A stretch of 64,000 nt of DNA from Erythrocercus mccallii (taxonomy: Eukaryota > Chordata > Aves > Passeriformes > Dicruridae), in the NCBI GenBank assembly GCA_013397435.1, contig VZRG01000270.1, forward strand, positions 516,329 through 580,328, given 5' to 3'. Positions within the stretch are counted from its first letter, which is position 1; each line of letters opens with the position of its first letter. Positions 12,751 through 27,200 of the stretch are shown here, one piece after another. Both the position numbers and the translations under genes were made by a program. The notes under the pieces are model-generated. The model saw nothing but the letters and a program-made list of their open reading frames with translations. It ran no database searches and was not told the origin of the DNA.

Positions 12751-15700
12751 GTGTGCTGCCTTTCTGTGTGTATAGATATAAAGGTACATGAATCAAATCA
12801 CATTCATATGAACTGAGTTTAACCTGAAATTTTATTTCAAATTTTTTTTCCTTTTGAAGATTTCTAGTGAAATAAATTTAGAATCCTATAGCTTATAGAG
12901 TTATACAGTCAGTATCTTAATATACCCAAGCTTTTTGAAAAGAACTAGAAAATAATGGACAAAGCCTATTTTGAGTAATAATGAGTAAATTTAATTGAAT
13001 ATGTACTGACTGTTTCAATCTCTGCCTTCTGTCCCAGGAGGTGTTCCCTGTGTCCTTCTTCTCCTGGACTGAGTAAAATCCTGCATAAACATTTAGTGAA
13101 AGCACAGTTAGAATCTAATGCACATGCTTAAAAAGACTATGAAACTTTCAGGAATGGTCAGGATAAATACATCCCCTTCAGTTAGTAGCCTTTCGATAGA
13201 TGCTGTAAACTCCACAATTCTAGTATTAAGTTTATGTCATCATCAGTTGCATCAGTTTTTTAAGGTAGATGCCAGTGCCTTCCTCCAGCTAAAACATACA
13301 CATACATATTCTGAAATATTCTGAAGACAAAAAGTGAAAATATGCTTGCACAGAAACTTGTTAAATGTTGTCTCCTTGTGAATCGCTGTATTATCTGAAG
13401 AATTTCAAACTAGGCCATTACAGTCAGTTCCAGTGCAGAGCTGTCTAGCTCATGATTTGAAGGGATATGAAGCCAGCTGGGTGTGTTCCTGTCTCCATCT
13501 CCAGGATGCTCTACCTAATATCATCTGTCATATAATGGATGTATTTTGGGGTGGGAAAGTAGGGGGAATGCAGCCTTATCTGAGTTCTTTGTAACAGAAA
13601 AACATGGACCCTGGGGTGTCCATATGCCACAGATTTTCTCTGTCTGTTCCACTGGAAACATAACCAAAAACCACATAATAAAGTGATATCAGATTTTGTC
13701 CTAAGATACAGGTACTGACCTAATTCCAAAAAGGAAGTAAGAACTTTCATATAAGGAACACAGTGGTGCAAATTTGAAAATGTATCTATATTTTGTCTTT
13801 GATTTTATATGCCATATGTTAATATATTAAATAAATATACAATATACTGAATAAATTATTAAATTAATAAATAATGCAGTAGATTTGGTAGCAATTATTT
13901 CGAAACAGAATATTCAGAAATAATTCAGTGTGCTTTAAGTTATTTGTTCTTTGAAGGTTACATTTTAGAATACATTTGGGATACATATTGAAACATTTTC
14001 AGTAGTGTTTTTGTCCTTGACTACAGGACATATTGCAGTCTGTATTGCAAAACAGGTGAAAAACATTTCATAGAGCCCAGTTAAATTCACCTTTCTGAAC
14101 TGCAAGGACATCCCCAAGTTTCTGCATTATTCTGTAGCAGAAAGAGAGTTCTCTATTTGGATTCTGCTGCAGATGTTTTGGTGTCATAATTTCCCTTTTC
14201 TCCTCATGGTTTTTTGGTGATATATCACAGCTGCTAAATTTTCTGTGTATTGTTTGGTACAAGATAACATTGTTTGTTCAGACTGCCCTCATTATTTGAA
14301 AAGCAGGAATCACAGACTTAGAGGTTGTGCATTTTTCACCTTTCTTATGATTCATTTCCTCACACAAGTACAGTGTTTGATAATAATTTAATTTAACACA
14401 ATATGTTGCCATGTAATGTTTAGTCTGTATGAATATTTTAGAAACATAAAAGAGACTCACAGTGACATGGGGATGACTTACAAAACAAAGACTATCAAAG
14501 AAGTAGTTGAAGAATTATTTTGCTATTGTACTCAGTCTTCTTTCTTCTCAGCTGGGAAGATGATATGCAGTTGTAATGCCTTGTCCCCTTTGCATGTTCC
14601 TAACCTCATTAGGCAGAAGAAGCATGGCTGTGGAATTGAGATCCATATGTTTATCTACCAATAATGTACTGATTTACTGGGTTCTACATACATGTGTACA
14701 TGTAAAAACAGAGACACACACACATACTTACCTTCCTGTATTTCAGTCTTGAGAAGTTAGCAGAAATTAGTATGCTTCAAGTGCTTTTAAAGACTTTAGA
14801 ATGATATCTCACCATCAAACATTAACATGAATTAGTACTGAGAAAATGGAAAAAGTCTCATCAACACTCAGACAAGGACGCCTGGCAGTACAATGATGTA
14901 TGGTAGTGATTTCATCTATCCTTTTTTTTGCTCTACTTTTGCTGTCTTCCAAGAGTTGTTTAGCTGGACTAAGACCACTGATTTCTAATTTGAAGGGCTA
15001 CATTTCACTAAATATACTTATCTTTTCAATTTCCTCAGGCCATTTAAAAGATTAAAGTTTTCCTTGTGAAGCAGTTCAAAGAAAGGTTCTTGCTTTCATT
15101 TCAATGTATATGTGGGATGAAGAGCATATTTAAGTGGGCCATGATGTTGGACATATATATGTGTAGGACACTGGTAGTTATCTTACAATCTAGCTGTTCC
15201 TTTAATCAATTAATAATTAGCGAAAAGATAACGAATACAGAAGGCTATAAGTGTATGTGGAAAGGAAATGTGATGACAAAGCAAGAGACAAGGTGGAAAA
15301 ATTCCAATATACAATATTCCAAATCAATCATTTCTAAAAAGTATTACTGGTCATGATTAAAAGGCTGTATTTATTGGTTAGATTGTTCTTCATTTGCTTA
15401 AGTGCAAGTGAAGCATCGCGGCCATTATCCATCTAGATAAGTCCTCCGTGAGATTTTCATACTATCCCTCACTTTATAGCTCTTGCAGTAGAATCCATTT
15501 CAATAACTATATTGCTTTTATAGTTTGGCTATGTATGTGATTCCTGTTACACTAAACATTAGTTAAATTAAGTGCCTTTTATTTATATCTTGAATTTTAC
15601 ATTGGATTGTTTTTGCTTCTGGGGAGTTTCATAACTTCTATAGATTGCCACAGTATAAAACACATTAAACTGGGAAAAAATAAAATCTATGATGCTCTTT

Positions 15701-18700
15701 CCAAGTGGCTTGAATGACTCAGTCAGCATTTATCTCAGTGATTTCCTCTGCTAGAGGGAAATTTTAAAAAACTGAAACATTTAAATGACGCTAAAAAGCA
15801 TGAAGAACAATCAATTATGCAATTTTTTTCTTTCAGCTTCATTATTGTAAAATTTTCATTGACTTTTCTTACCACATGTCATCCACTGCTGGATTGATAT
15901 GGCTATGTGTGACAAACCCACCAAGAATGGTATTAGCTATTTTTTCTGTGAGCCCTTTGGCTCTGCACAGAGGTAAATCCCAAGATTATCTTGGAGCAGC
16001 TCAGAAACAGGGATAAACTGATTTATCTCCATGAAAGATGGGAGGTTATAGAAAGGTTTCAAGCATGTTCCATTCCATTCCAGCAAAGATCAAGGCATCT
16101 GAGAAGAGCCTCACATAAACTATTTTATACCTCTACTACGCATAACAATAAAAAATGACACCTTATCTCTTCCTTCAGGATATCAGTACACTTAATTTTC
16201 CAGTTAAACAAATATAGATGTCAACTTAATGCTGTAAAATAAACACAGCATAAGCCACCTTAATAAGTTGCTACTATAACAAATACATTAGTGCTAGAGC
16301 TCACGATAAGTGTTAACTTAAAAGGGAAAGAATTTCTCCCCCACAAGAAAGTTAAATATGGTAATCCAAAAAAGTCAAATTTGCAGAACCTGATATAAGA
16401 GTCTGTCATTAAAAAACATTTCTTCGCTGTTCCCTCATGTCCTCTTCCTGATTCTGTGAAATATAAAGTGTACTAAAATCCCTGGAATACTTAAAGTAGC
16501 CTGATACTCACAGGCAAAAAGGATAGTAGCAGATTATCTTAAAGACTGAGCGAGATTTTTATATTATATAATGTCATGTTAAATACTGATTTTACAGTAT
16601 TTAAGTAATTTTAGCTCTGGATTTTTTTTATTCTTGTTCATAAGCAAAATTTATTCTTAAAATTCAGTCTTAATATGTGTTCATCAAGAACAAAAGAGAC
16701 CTTAATAAACAGCTTGCTGTTTTGTTTGCTCACTTTCTAACATTCTGGCTTGATTTATGATTAACTTCTAAAGAAATATTACTTGAATTATGCAACCTGG
16801 AACAAATACTTTGTGTTTGTGGCCAAAAATAAACAACATAATCTATATTTTGCCATTCTGATCTCTGAAATTACTGAATACATGCAGGTCCCAGGTATTC
16901 AGTATGAATAATTCAATTTGTACTTTCTGTCCTGTGAATCATCATGACAAAGAACAAGCTCAAATATTCACTGTCTGATGGGCAGCTATTAGGGAATGGT
17001 AAATCTCATTAATTTCTCTCATGAAATTATCTGGTACTAATGTGATAACAAAGCAGAAGCGAAACAAGATACGTGTTGTTTTGATGCTGATTTGCTCTGT
17101 GTGTTTTGTTGGTTTTTATATAATTTCAATCAAAACAACAATTCTTTTATCTTTATGATATCTGAAGTAGATTCTGAGACACTTTAATTTTTTCTACTAT
17201 ATTTGGATGAATATTCTAGAGAAAAAACATCATAAAATAATGATGTCTTTAGACTTAGTTTCTTTGTGCTTATTACTGAGAACCCTTAGGCTTTTACACA
17301 CCTGTGATACCTTTAGAAGCATATCTTTTTGTGAATTTTGATGAAAGACTTATTCCAGTGCCCCCTAGAAACCTCTCCTTCACAACCCAATATTCTCTAT
17401 TTTTGTTTTTTTTTTCTATCCATCCCATTCCCTACCCTCTGTAGTCTGTCCTCTCCATTAATCCTAATAACATGTTCAAGGCTGAGTATTTATTCACTCT
17501 TGTTCAGTCTTTTACATTTTGTTTCCTCCTATAGATGATTTTGGTGGGGTTTTTTAGGTATGAAGCAATAGATTGGAACTCTATATACACTTGATATAAG
17601 TAAAATTTTAGATCACCTAATTGTTCCTTGGAATATATAAAATGAAGTTTAGTGTTTGGTATATTTTAGGAGAGCACTTTTTTTAGCTAAAATATGCTCA
17701 GGAGATTACTATTTAAATGACAAGATAACTGTTATTAAATGGTGCGTTTATTTTAAGACTAGAGGATCAGTGACTTCTTTTTTTTTAACTTCTTTGTAAA
17801 CTTAGAGTGGTGGCTTTCACCTTTGAGAATTTATGCATGATTTTTCCTGTGGAATCAATGTGAGAATAGCAACATTTTCTGGATTAAAAACTCAGTGCTG
17901 CTTTAGTGAAAATTTTATTTCCTTGTTTGAATAATTCCTCTGACCTTTTTTTCTATTTCATTTTTATTTGTTATTTCTCAGTTTAAATTGCTTTTTATTC
18001 ATGCAGGACAAATTAAAATAGAACTCTTAAAAGAATCATATCATCTTGATTACCATAATAAAGTAGAGGCTGGTTTCACCACTATTACTCACTGACCTGT
18101 GTCTATGAGTTCTTATTTTAAATTCCTGTAAAGCTCTGTAAGTGACTTTAGGCTACTTAGCTAATCTCTGTGCACTTGGACTTCTTCCTCTGAAAATTAT
18201 TTATAATCTTTTTAGGAGCTTTACAAACAATTTGGTTTGGTTTATAATAACAAACCAGCTCAAAACTTTATTATTGCAATCATACAACATTAAATTCTCA
18301 TGTAGTCATAATATTGTTTCTATTGTAAATTTTCTGAAAAAGTGGATGAAAATGAAACACAATCATAAGAGTTCTACCTTTAGGCTGCAGGTCCAGAAAG
18401 ACTGTGATTACCATGAGCGCTGGGGGGTTGCCTGGACTCTTTTTCAGTCCTTGGCATCATGACCCATGGAAACCAATCTGTATCACTGAGCAAAAGTCTG
18501 AATAAAGAGCAAAAGTGGAAAACCAGACAAAAATCCCAGCCATCCCACGATACTAATGTGAAGAGTCTCCTTGTCTACAAGTCTTACCTCCTACTCTATT
18601 CACAATTTTACTTCTTTCTGGCTGGTGTTAAGTCTCTTTCTGTTTACTTCAAACACTCACCGTATTTCACTCAGCATTCAAGATTATTTCTACTTGTAAT

Positions 18701-18869
18701 GGGCCATAAATCTCATAAATGACTGTCATTCACCCAAAAAAGTTATGTTTTTCCCTTTGAATATACAGTATCTATAAAGGTTTGATCCATGGTTTTCTAG
18801 GTTCATATCAAGCTAGAGCCCTGCCTAGACATGAAACACAAAGATTTGGCCAAGAGAAACAAAGGAATG
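12751..18869. other. AT-rich non-coding DNA, no gene recognised
   Basis: Nothing in this 6 kb is identifiable as a gene. Frames reach 106 codons (18142-18462, plus) without domain resemblance. A TA/AAT-rich patch lies at about 13810-13875, and a short CA run at 14711-14726. One splice-like pair on the minus strand (14732-14837) has stops in every frame and was not accepted. Confidence 0.5.
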
Positions 18870-18950
18870 GAGAGGGAGAGGGGAGAGAAAAAGAGAGAGA
18901 GAGAGAAAGAGAGAAAGAGAGAAAGAGAGAGAGAGAGAGAGAAAGAAAGC
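18870..18950 (+). repeat. GA-rich microsatellite (GA)n/(GAAA)n
   Basis: About 80 bases of the plus strand consist of GAGA with GAAA interruptions and virtually no pyrimidines. The frames through it encode only Glu/Arg/Lys runs and are artefacts. Purine-only tracts of this length can adopt triplex structure. Confidence 0.95.
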
Positions 18951-20311
18951 AGTTTTCCAGTAGGTTTTACTGTGTTACTTAGTATGCTTAAATTTTTTAG
19001 TTACTATTCACTGATAAGTTCTAAATCAAAATCCTACATGGGATGTTTTTTAGTCATAATTGACAGCAATTGAGGAAGGACCATAGAAAAGCAGTAGAAG
19101 ATGGTGCTTCAGAACAGGAGCCTTACTGAGTGGGCTGAAAACACAATATACCTGGGGAAGGTGAATGATGCACATTTGCAGAACAAAGGAAACTTCTCTT
19201 TAGATATGTTATTCCTTTGATGTGGATTTACTATACTTTCTCTGCTTCCTTATATTCTTCCCCTTCTTGCCACAAATCCATTTAATGACACCTTTCTCCA
19301 GCATGATATCTTTAGCATGAAGCCTCCAGCTTTCACAGGGTCACAAAATAAGCCAATTTAATGAAATTTATTCTCGCAACATTAATTTTCTATCACTTTA
19401 ATCATCTTAATTCACTATGAGATCATGAGTCAGTCAGACAGCTCAATGGAAGCAGTGGGCCTATCCCATTCTAACAGGTGTTCATATGTCCAGAGGCAGC
19501 TCTCTCAGACTCTGTAAAAGATGTAGCCAAAGCAGGTGTCCCTATACCAAGAAATCGTGTGTCTCAATCACAATACAAATAGTATCACTTTGCATCAAAC
19601 ATTTAATCAACAATACTTCTGCTTTGAACATCTCTTATATATTAAAATACATAAGTAAAAGCAGTAGCTAAACATTTTTCAAATCTGGAATGAAACAGCC
19701 AAACAGAAGAAGCTGTAAGTATTTTTCATAAGCATGTGGGATACTGAGCCACTAAAGGGGTAAAGATGAACAGATGTAGCTCAACCTAGGAGACACACAA
19801 GCTGGCAAAGAACTAGATGTGAGTAAAAGAGTGCAAACAGACAGAACCTTCTGCCAAATTCACAGGAGACAGAAAAAAATCAAAAAACATATCAGGATCA
19901 AAAGAGACATATCCTTTTGGGAGGGAGGCAATAGCATAATAGCAACAAGTATAACCAAGAAAAATAAAACAAAAAAGATGACAACCCACTACAGTTCTGA
20001 CAGAAGAGCCTCAACCTCAGCAACTGAAGATTATCAAGGGCACTTCCCATCTGTACCAACTATATAAAATCATCCTGGTGATATTGCATACCCACAACTA
20101 TCTTAGGACATAAATATGAAGACTAGGAGTTTTGTAACAGTAAGAGTTTATCATTACCATGATTTGTGATGTTAATAGATTTAATGAAATCCTTATCAAC
20201 AAGTTAGTACCCTGCTGGTTGCATCAGTTTTCTACACGTTCTCATCACAGCAATCTGCAATTGCCTAATTCACATATTTAGGTATATGTGATACCTAGAT
20301 GTATAGATATG
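18951..20311. other. Non-coding DNA with an A-rich, T-poor segment
   Basis: From about 19740 to 20080 the plus strand is strongly A-rich and depleted of T, unlike the surroundings. This produces an 82-codon lysine-rich frame at 19819-20067. The asymmetry may mark an old retroposed or retroviral fragment, but I recognise no family. The rest is featureless. Confidence 0.45.
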
Positions 20312-20347
<36 letters not shown>

Positions 20348-20357
20348 CAGATAGATA
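20312..20357. repeat. Tetranucleotide microsatellite (TAGA)n
   Basis: About eleven GATA/TAGA units run with one GACA interruption near the 3' end. Arrays of this length are usually polymorphic. Confidence 0.95.
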
Positions 20358-23300
20358 TACTCACAGACACACATAGACATATAAATAAATTTTCAGTTAC
20401 AACAAAGGACTGTGGACAGTTTACCTCTAAGATAAATATCTCAAGTTACAACATGATTTTTCTATTGCTCTTTTCACTACAGAGCCATTCTGAGCAAATT
20501 CTCATTTTGCTTCTTATTTTCACCATCTTCTTTGGGGTTTCAAATTATTTCTCGTTAGTTTACTAAATTATTGTAACTTAATGATACAAGGACTATGTGT
20601 ATTCCAAATTTTACTTAAGTATGTGAGCCATTAGGAATGAGAACTGGTTGAATGGCTCATAGGATGTACTATTGATCACATATGTGTGCCTGTGTTTCTA
20701 AAAATATCAGCATCAAGGGAATTGTAAACAGCATAGACATCTTTTATCACTTTGTTTGTTATTTTTGAAGATATATATGCACTCTTTGGCCATTAAGTTT
20801 TCGTTCCATTCTTTAATACAGCAGAGGGTAGAACTCATTAATCATATGCCAGGCTTGGAAACTATAGTTATAACTCTCAACTTTTAGAGTAGCAAACAGA
20901 AAATGTTATCTTTAATATAGAAACAGGTTTAGTCAGTTAATGTAAAGCTATCTTCATTGTTTTCCATTGAATACTGCTCTCTGCTTTTTATTCAATATAT
21001 TTGCTGTTTCTACAGAAAACTAAAATATCATTGTTACAGTATTCAGTATGCTAAATATTTAGTTAGTTCCTAATATTTGCATTGTGCAAATAAAAATGAT
21101 TAATATTCATTTGATTATAACTATCATTGGTTTTAGCATTAGAAAGTAGAAGTATAAGAACTTTATTTATATGCATAAACTCTACATTAGAGATCATGTT
21201 TACCATACTTTTAATATGACAAAATAATTACTGTGTATAAATAAGTATGGCCAAATATAGAAACTAGAGATGGCTTCACAAATCCTATCTCTCCAAGCAA
21301 TCAAGTATTTCTAAGATAAATTTTGATGCAAAATAGATTTTTGCTTTCCTAAAGCTTGGTATGGACTATGTTGCAGTCAGATTTGCATACAGACATATAT
21401 ATTTGAACTAGGAAGAGCTGTGTAGCATCCCTAACACAAATAGTTATTAATAATTTTTTTGGCTGGGGTAGATTGAATTTTCTCCATTGTAGTTGATATT
21501 ATTGCAAGCAGCTTGGAAAAAAACCGAAAAAACCTGCTTCTTCCAGCAGGATCCATCTTTATTACACACACTTCTGTAGTCATTTGTTTTACTATGGGAA
21601 AGTTTAAAGAAAGTCTTGGGAATGAGTAGGAGGAAAGACAAAACAGCTGACATCCCCAAGCACTCCTTAGAGCAGTCTGCCCTTATCAGTTGCTCACTCA
21701 AACAGTCCCCAGCAGTCCTGGGAGACAAAAAAGGAGGCATCCACACCTGGTTTATGGCTGTAGTCATTCCTCTGGTATGTACCTTTCCCAAGAGAACAGA
21801 GAGTGTTTATCAAAGTTAAGATAAGTGTAACAAGTTGCTCTTCTACACAAGGCTCTCTTAAGGCCAGAATGGCTGCTGCAGGCCCTCTCTTCTGCAGGTA
21901 TGTTGCTATGTTCTGGATTCATCACTAAGACAGTGCCAATGACTCACACCTTTTTATTTGCTGAGCAATATTTACACATACACTACCAAAGAATGATAAC
22001 TTCTTTACAACTAGTAATCTATATAGCTGTTCCTTAAAAAAAATTGTCTGACTTATTCCAATGTATGTCAGTATAACTATTATATTTAAATGATTAATTT
22101 TAATTTTTATTTAATTTTATTTAAAATGTCTCTGTTAAAAAATCCTTTCTTAGATGCATATGTTATCAGACTCTTGACTGACTAGTATCTTAATTTTCAG
22201 TTTATTATCATTCTTAACCCAAACTTCTCAAACTTTTTCTCATTCCAAGTGATGTGAACTGATTTTTACATTGTCATAAACTAACTCTTTTTCATTTTAA
22301 AGGCTGTCATGCTCTATTTTCAAATTATGTCTTCCTTCTTTTTTAGCCATGAGGTTAAGCCCCACATGTGGTTGTTTATATGGAGACACCTCAGTATCTT
22401 CATACTTCCACATATAGTAGTTTCTTATACAGGAACTACAGTAACTGTTTTTTCAGAATTAGAAAACTATTCCCTAATTCACCTTGCACAGTGACTGAAT
22501 ATTTGCAAAAATCTTTGTTTACAAGAGACAGGAGAAATTACATTCAGGATGTTGATGGTGCTGAAACTAAGTTACATTTAAATTGGGGATGCAAAATCAC
22601 TTTTTTATGTTACCGTGTCCATGTAAAGAAAATCCACAGCTGGTGCAACTCTAAACTTGGAGCAGGCTGAGAGTCCCTACCATGACTTTGATGTCAAACA
22701 GACTGTCTTTATGTCTGTCTAGCAAAGAATGAATATGGCAGAGCTAGTCTATTTATAGATTTTGATATTTTCATGTGAAGTAAGTCAAACACAGACAGGG
22801 CTATAGGTTTGCTGGCAAACATATGAAAGTCTGAAAAATCTGTCTTTCATAATTCCCATTTATGAGGAAATTCTTAACAACTGATTACAATGTAGATTAT
22901 TAGCCCTGGCTCCAGTGTTAGCAGTGGCAAATTGTAGTGTGGGAAAAATCTAACTCTCTCTGTGAGTAGCAGAGTGATACTTAATTTTATGAAGGATAGA
23001 TTTTGCATGTCAATGTAATGCCTTGCACTCTTATGACCTCCAGGCTGAAAATAAAAGGGCAGCCTGAAAAAGTTGCTGTTGGTGTAAGATCCAGCCGATA
23101 ATCTTAAACTTAGAGGCACAGATTGCTGTGAATAATCTCTGGCATGTTTTTGTCTCTATTCCAATTTACCACTGAATATAAAGAATATTTCTTCAATGAG
23201 ATAGACACTGGATACTTGAGAAATTCCCGTCTTAGGAAAAAAACAGACAGTTGAATTATGTAAAGAAAAAGAAATAAACTTAAACCACCCCCACCCATCA

Positions 23301-23959
23301 ACAATGAATTAAAAATTTCTCATTAAAAGGATTCAGACTTGGTAACAATAAAAGTATATCTTTAGTAGAGAATAACTACTGAATCCAAAAACATTCAGAG
23401 TTAATTTTAAAATTTTTACTGATTTGATTTGCCGAGAGTAAGTTGGCTATATTTCTGTGTCTATCTATCTATCTATGCTTGCAATCAATAATTGCAACTG
23501 AATACTTTTCCCTGTTCAGTCAAAAAACAGATTTTTATTGTAATGTCAGGAAGCAACTAATTTCTGGGTGAAGAACTACCACAGTAAGTAGGAGATTGTA
23601 AGTGTGATATGAGAGAAGGAAAAGCAAGCCATAGCCCAATCATCTGGGGTGTTTTTTTTTAAACATGAAGATACCTCTGGGAAACTAAAGGTGTGGGGTT
23701 GCTAAGAAAAAAGGAACTCTAGAGAAAGGTTGCCTCTGTACTATCTAGCATACCATATAGAGTTTTTGGTAATGTTTTAGGTATGTCACTGACAATAGCC
23801 ATTGCTTAGGGGCCAAATCAAAGGCAATAGTATTTGCAAACAGGGTACCAATGAGTTGGAGAGAGCTTTAAAGTAGGAACAACCAGAGAGAGAGATAATA
23901 AATAGTAATCAAGTAAGAACATGGCAGATTGGATTAGAAAGTTGAATGTGAAAGTTTTC
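20358..23959. other. AT-rich non-coding DNA, no gene recognised
   Basis: The longest frame is 114 codons on the minus strand at 21447-21791; it has no recognisable domain. A small hairpin (CCTGC...GCAGG) lies at about 21533-21550. A short CTAT run lies at 23458-23476. Confidence 0.5.
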
Positions 23960-24262
23960 ACGCTCAGAGTGCAACTTCTGGAAGTTTTCAGATGATTCCA
24001 AATTAGGAGCTAACACACCAGCAGGTGCCGTCATTCAGAAGGATCTCTACAGGCTGGAGAAATAAGACAACTGGAATCTTGCAAAGTTCAGCAACAAGAA
24101 AAGCAAAGTCCTGCACAGGCTGTCTGCCTGGACAACAGCTTGTCAGAACAGGACGTGGATGTCCTGGTGGACAAATTGAACAAGTGTGCCCTTGTATGAA
24201 AGAGCATCCTGGGCTGTGTTAGGAAGAGAATTGTCAGCAGGTCAGTGAGAGTGCAAAGACAG
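23960..24262 (+). mobile_element. CR1 LINE fragment, 3' part of the reverse-transcriptase region
   Basis: The sequence follows the avian CR1 order: a GAGTGCA...AAGTTTTCAGATGATTCCAAA block (the degenerate FADDTK-type reverse-transcriptase context), CATTCAGAAGGATCTCTACA, GTCCTGCAC, GTCCTGGTGGACAA, TGTGCCCTTGT, ATCCTGGGCTGTGTTAGGAAGAG and finally GTCAGCAGGTCAGTGAGAG. It is truncated at both ends and its frames are broken, so it is a dead copy. Its 3' limit coincides with the CR1 position at which the piece at 28884 begins. CR1 is the dominant non-LTR retrotransposon of birds. Confidence 0.85.
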
Positions 24263-27200
24263 TGTATCACCTAGGCAGTAGACAAGTAACAAATGCATGT
24301 AAGGTAAGCGAGAGAATTACTGAAGACAGAATATTAAGATTTCTCTATCATTTATTGTCACTGGAATTTTGTTCTCTTTACCTTGGAAACATATAAAATC
24401 TTTGAAAATAAATACAATATCCTTATGTTTTCATCTTTTTTACTGCTTTTGGACTGTTAAGAAATAGGCATTAATATTATAGAAGAAAGATCTAGTTTTC
24501 AATTTCCAAATAGAAAATCACTGCCATAAATTTAACAAAGATTCAGTCCTAAGAATTATAGGCTAATATCCCCATTTCGATCTAGGAAGACAAGGAGTAC
24601 CATAAAGAAGAGAAATTCTCTAGTGACATGAAGCAAAAGGAGCAAGTGGCTTTCCAAGCATTAGAAATGGTCAATAAAAAGAATTGATTCAAAATAATCT
24701 TCCCAAGGAAAAAAAAAATTAACCTGATTGGCATAAAGCAAAGGAGAGTGTAGTCAGTGATGTATGCATATTGGAATTTACTCACTTTTCTGAATTGCAG
24801 ACATTGTTTACTAGCATTAGATTAATGTTGTTATTCTATCTGCTTTTCTGGTTCACAGCTAATACTTGGAAGTGCACTTAGGGAGTGGTTAGATTTTTTA
24901 AGGTGATAGTGAATTCAAGAATCCTGCTTTTTTCTTTGTAATGACTTTTTAAAAAAGAACAAAAATGTAATACAAACCAAACCCAAACCACTAACCAACC
25001 AAATAAGCAAAAAACCAACATAAACCTTTTCAAAAAGTTTTCTTAGATGCTGTGCAATTCATTTTTGATATGACCACATAGATACTCTGTGTTACTTTGT
25101 TAGAAAAATTGCTAGGTCAGGTTTCAGTAAGGTATATTCTTTTTTCATTATCTATAGAAATAAAAGGCTGGAAGCTTCAATCTTTCTGAAACTCAAATAC
25201 CAGTATGATACAAACACATTAAAATGCTTAATGACCAAAGGAAAACTAAATTACTCTAGAGAATACATTATAATTACCTCAAGCAAATATATACGAAGTT
25301 TTAACCTGTCATTTTGATCCCATTAATCTATGCAATATTTCATTTTATCCTTTCCTGAAAGTTTGTTTCTAGCTCTTCCTCTTTTTTTTTTTTTTAATCT
25401 CAACAATGATTTCTAGCTCTTTCCATACTGTTCCTTTTGTTACTTAATTCATATTTTGACCTGCATGTTTTTTAAGTGACTCTGGAAGAACTGTATTTAG
25501 GATAGTCACCTTATTAATTATAGGGTTGTTTGGGGAGGGGGAGTTCATTTTTTTGTCTTTGTATACCACTACCCTGAGTAGTTTATGACCATCAATTATT
25601 TCTTTATTTTTCTTGCTGTACATGCAGTCATTGCATTCCCAAGAAGAAAGTCAACAGCTGCACTCCACAACTATATTCACTTAGGTATGAGCCATGCTTG
25701 CTACATTTCCTTGAACCATAATATAACAATTCCAAAGATTTAAGACCTAAAACCACAAAGGTTTCTGAGACTCCAGTGACAAGATCCCTTTATTATGTAT
25801 TCTGGTGTTCTGTGAAATGTGCATTGCTAATTGATGGACACAAGCAGAGCAGTATTGAGGAAAATTTATAACCCCTTAGAAAGATTTACAAAGCACAGCA
25901 TGTAGAATATGGAGAACTTTACTCCACAGAAAATTTAGATGGGATGAAAATTTAGATGCTTACCTCTCTCAATGAAATAAGCATCCACCTTGAAGCTAGA
26001 ACTGTTTTTTCTGCTATATTCTCACTGCCATGAATACAGTGTTGGAGATAAATATGCCAGGTCCTCTTATTTTTTGATCAAACACTTAATAGTCCAGTAA
26101 TAAATGTAGTCAGACAAAATCTCAGAAGTAGAAATTCATGTATTCCTGTTTCTGATTTGACATTAGGAGTTTTACTTATATTGTTCATTATCTTACAGTC
26201 ATGAGTTTAAAGATACAACTCAGAGTTGTGTATCTGAACCTGTTCCACAAAAAAACCCCTGCTTTATATTTATAAAAGGATGGGTTTCTCTGTGTCTATA
26301 TAAAGAACCTTGATGGTGCAGGTTTAGTCACACATTTAATCAAAATTTTTGCCACTGATAATTAAAGAGTTTTCACAATGTCAAAGAGCAGTTAGAAGAA
26401 GACTTTGAGTCAACCACTTCAGTAAGTTCAAATTTCACAAATTTTCAATATCCCAATGATTCTGTGAGCATTATATTATTGTTGAGGGGTTCTACATAAG
26501 GACAATGATGAGTATGGCTGAAAACGTTATTCTATCTTTTCTCTCCGGTTTGCAGATACTTTACTAATACTTAGAAGATGAGTTTTAGCAGGAACTTATA
26601 TATCCAGGTGTTTTGGGTGCCAGCTCACTGAAAACACTGTGGATTGAACTTGTAATTAGGCAATGAAATCAGTCAGAAAACCTAGCCTTGAAATGACAAG
26701 CTCTTTATTTATTGGAATGTTGACTAAATTCTGAAGTCCTCTAACACATATATTTGGCCTATATTTCCAAAAATCTTCCCTTAGAGCTAATTTTTATTTA
26801 TTAGCATTTCTACCCAGTTATTATTTTATTAACATTTTTTATTATTTGTGGGGTTTAAATTCTCTTAATTTTTCTTCTACAAATTGATTTTTGTTAAATA
26901 TTTTTCTTATCTGCAGCTGGTGGTAATTTTTACCTAAAGCATTTAGTCTTAAAAGTTTGTAAAATAATATCATTGAATGAAGAAAATGGACTTTATCCCT
27001 TTCTCTAATAGAAATTTCCTGACTGTCTTAAGCAACACTGTCACATGGCCTAGTTTCCCCATTTTTTAGTTGGTGCTCATTCCTCATTTTTAAGTGTCAA
27101 TTTCCTATGTTTCAGAAAATAATTTAAAAAAATATTATAAAATTTAGAAATAGTTGGGATTAGTATTATCAAATGCAAAGGCTAATAATTGATGTGACAA

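Noticed and set aside
14732..14837. Exon-like segment on the minus strand with CTCAG acceptor and AAG/GTAAGT donor
   Set aside because: Splice motifs are good but all frames carry stops and there is no partner exon; such pairs are expected by chance in 64 kb.
18142..18462. 106-codon plus-strand frame
   Set aside because: No recognisable domain and AT-rich codons typical of random open DNA.
18782..19073. Glu/Arg-rich frames of 66 and 80 codons
   Set aside because: Translation of the GA microsatellite.
21447..21791. 114-codon minus-strand frame
   Set aside because: No domain resemblance, no splice or poly(A) context, similar in length to other chance frames.
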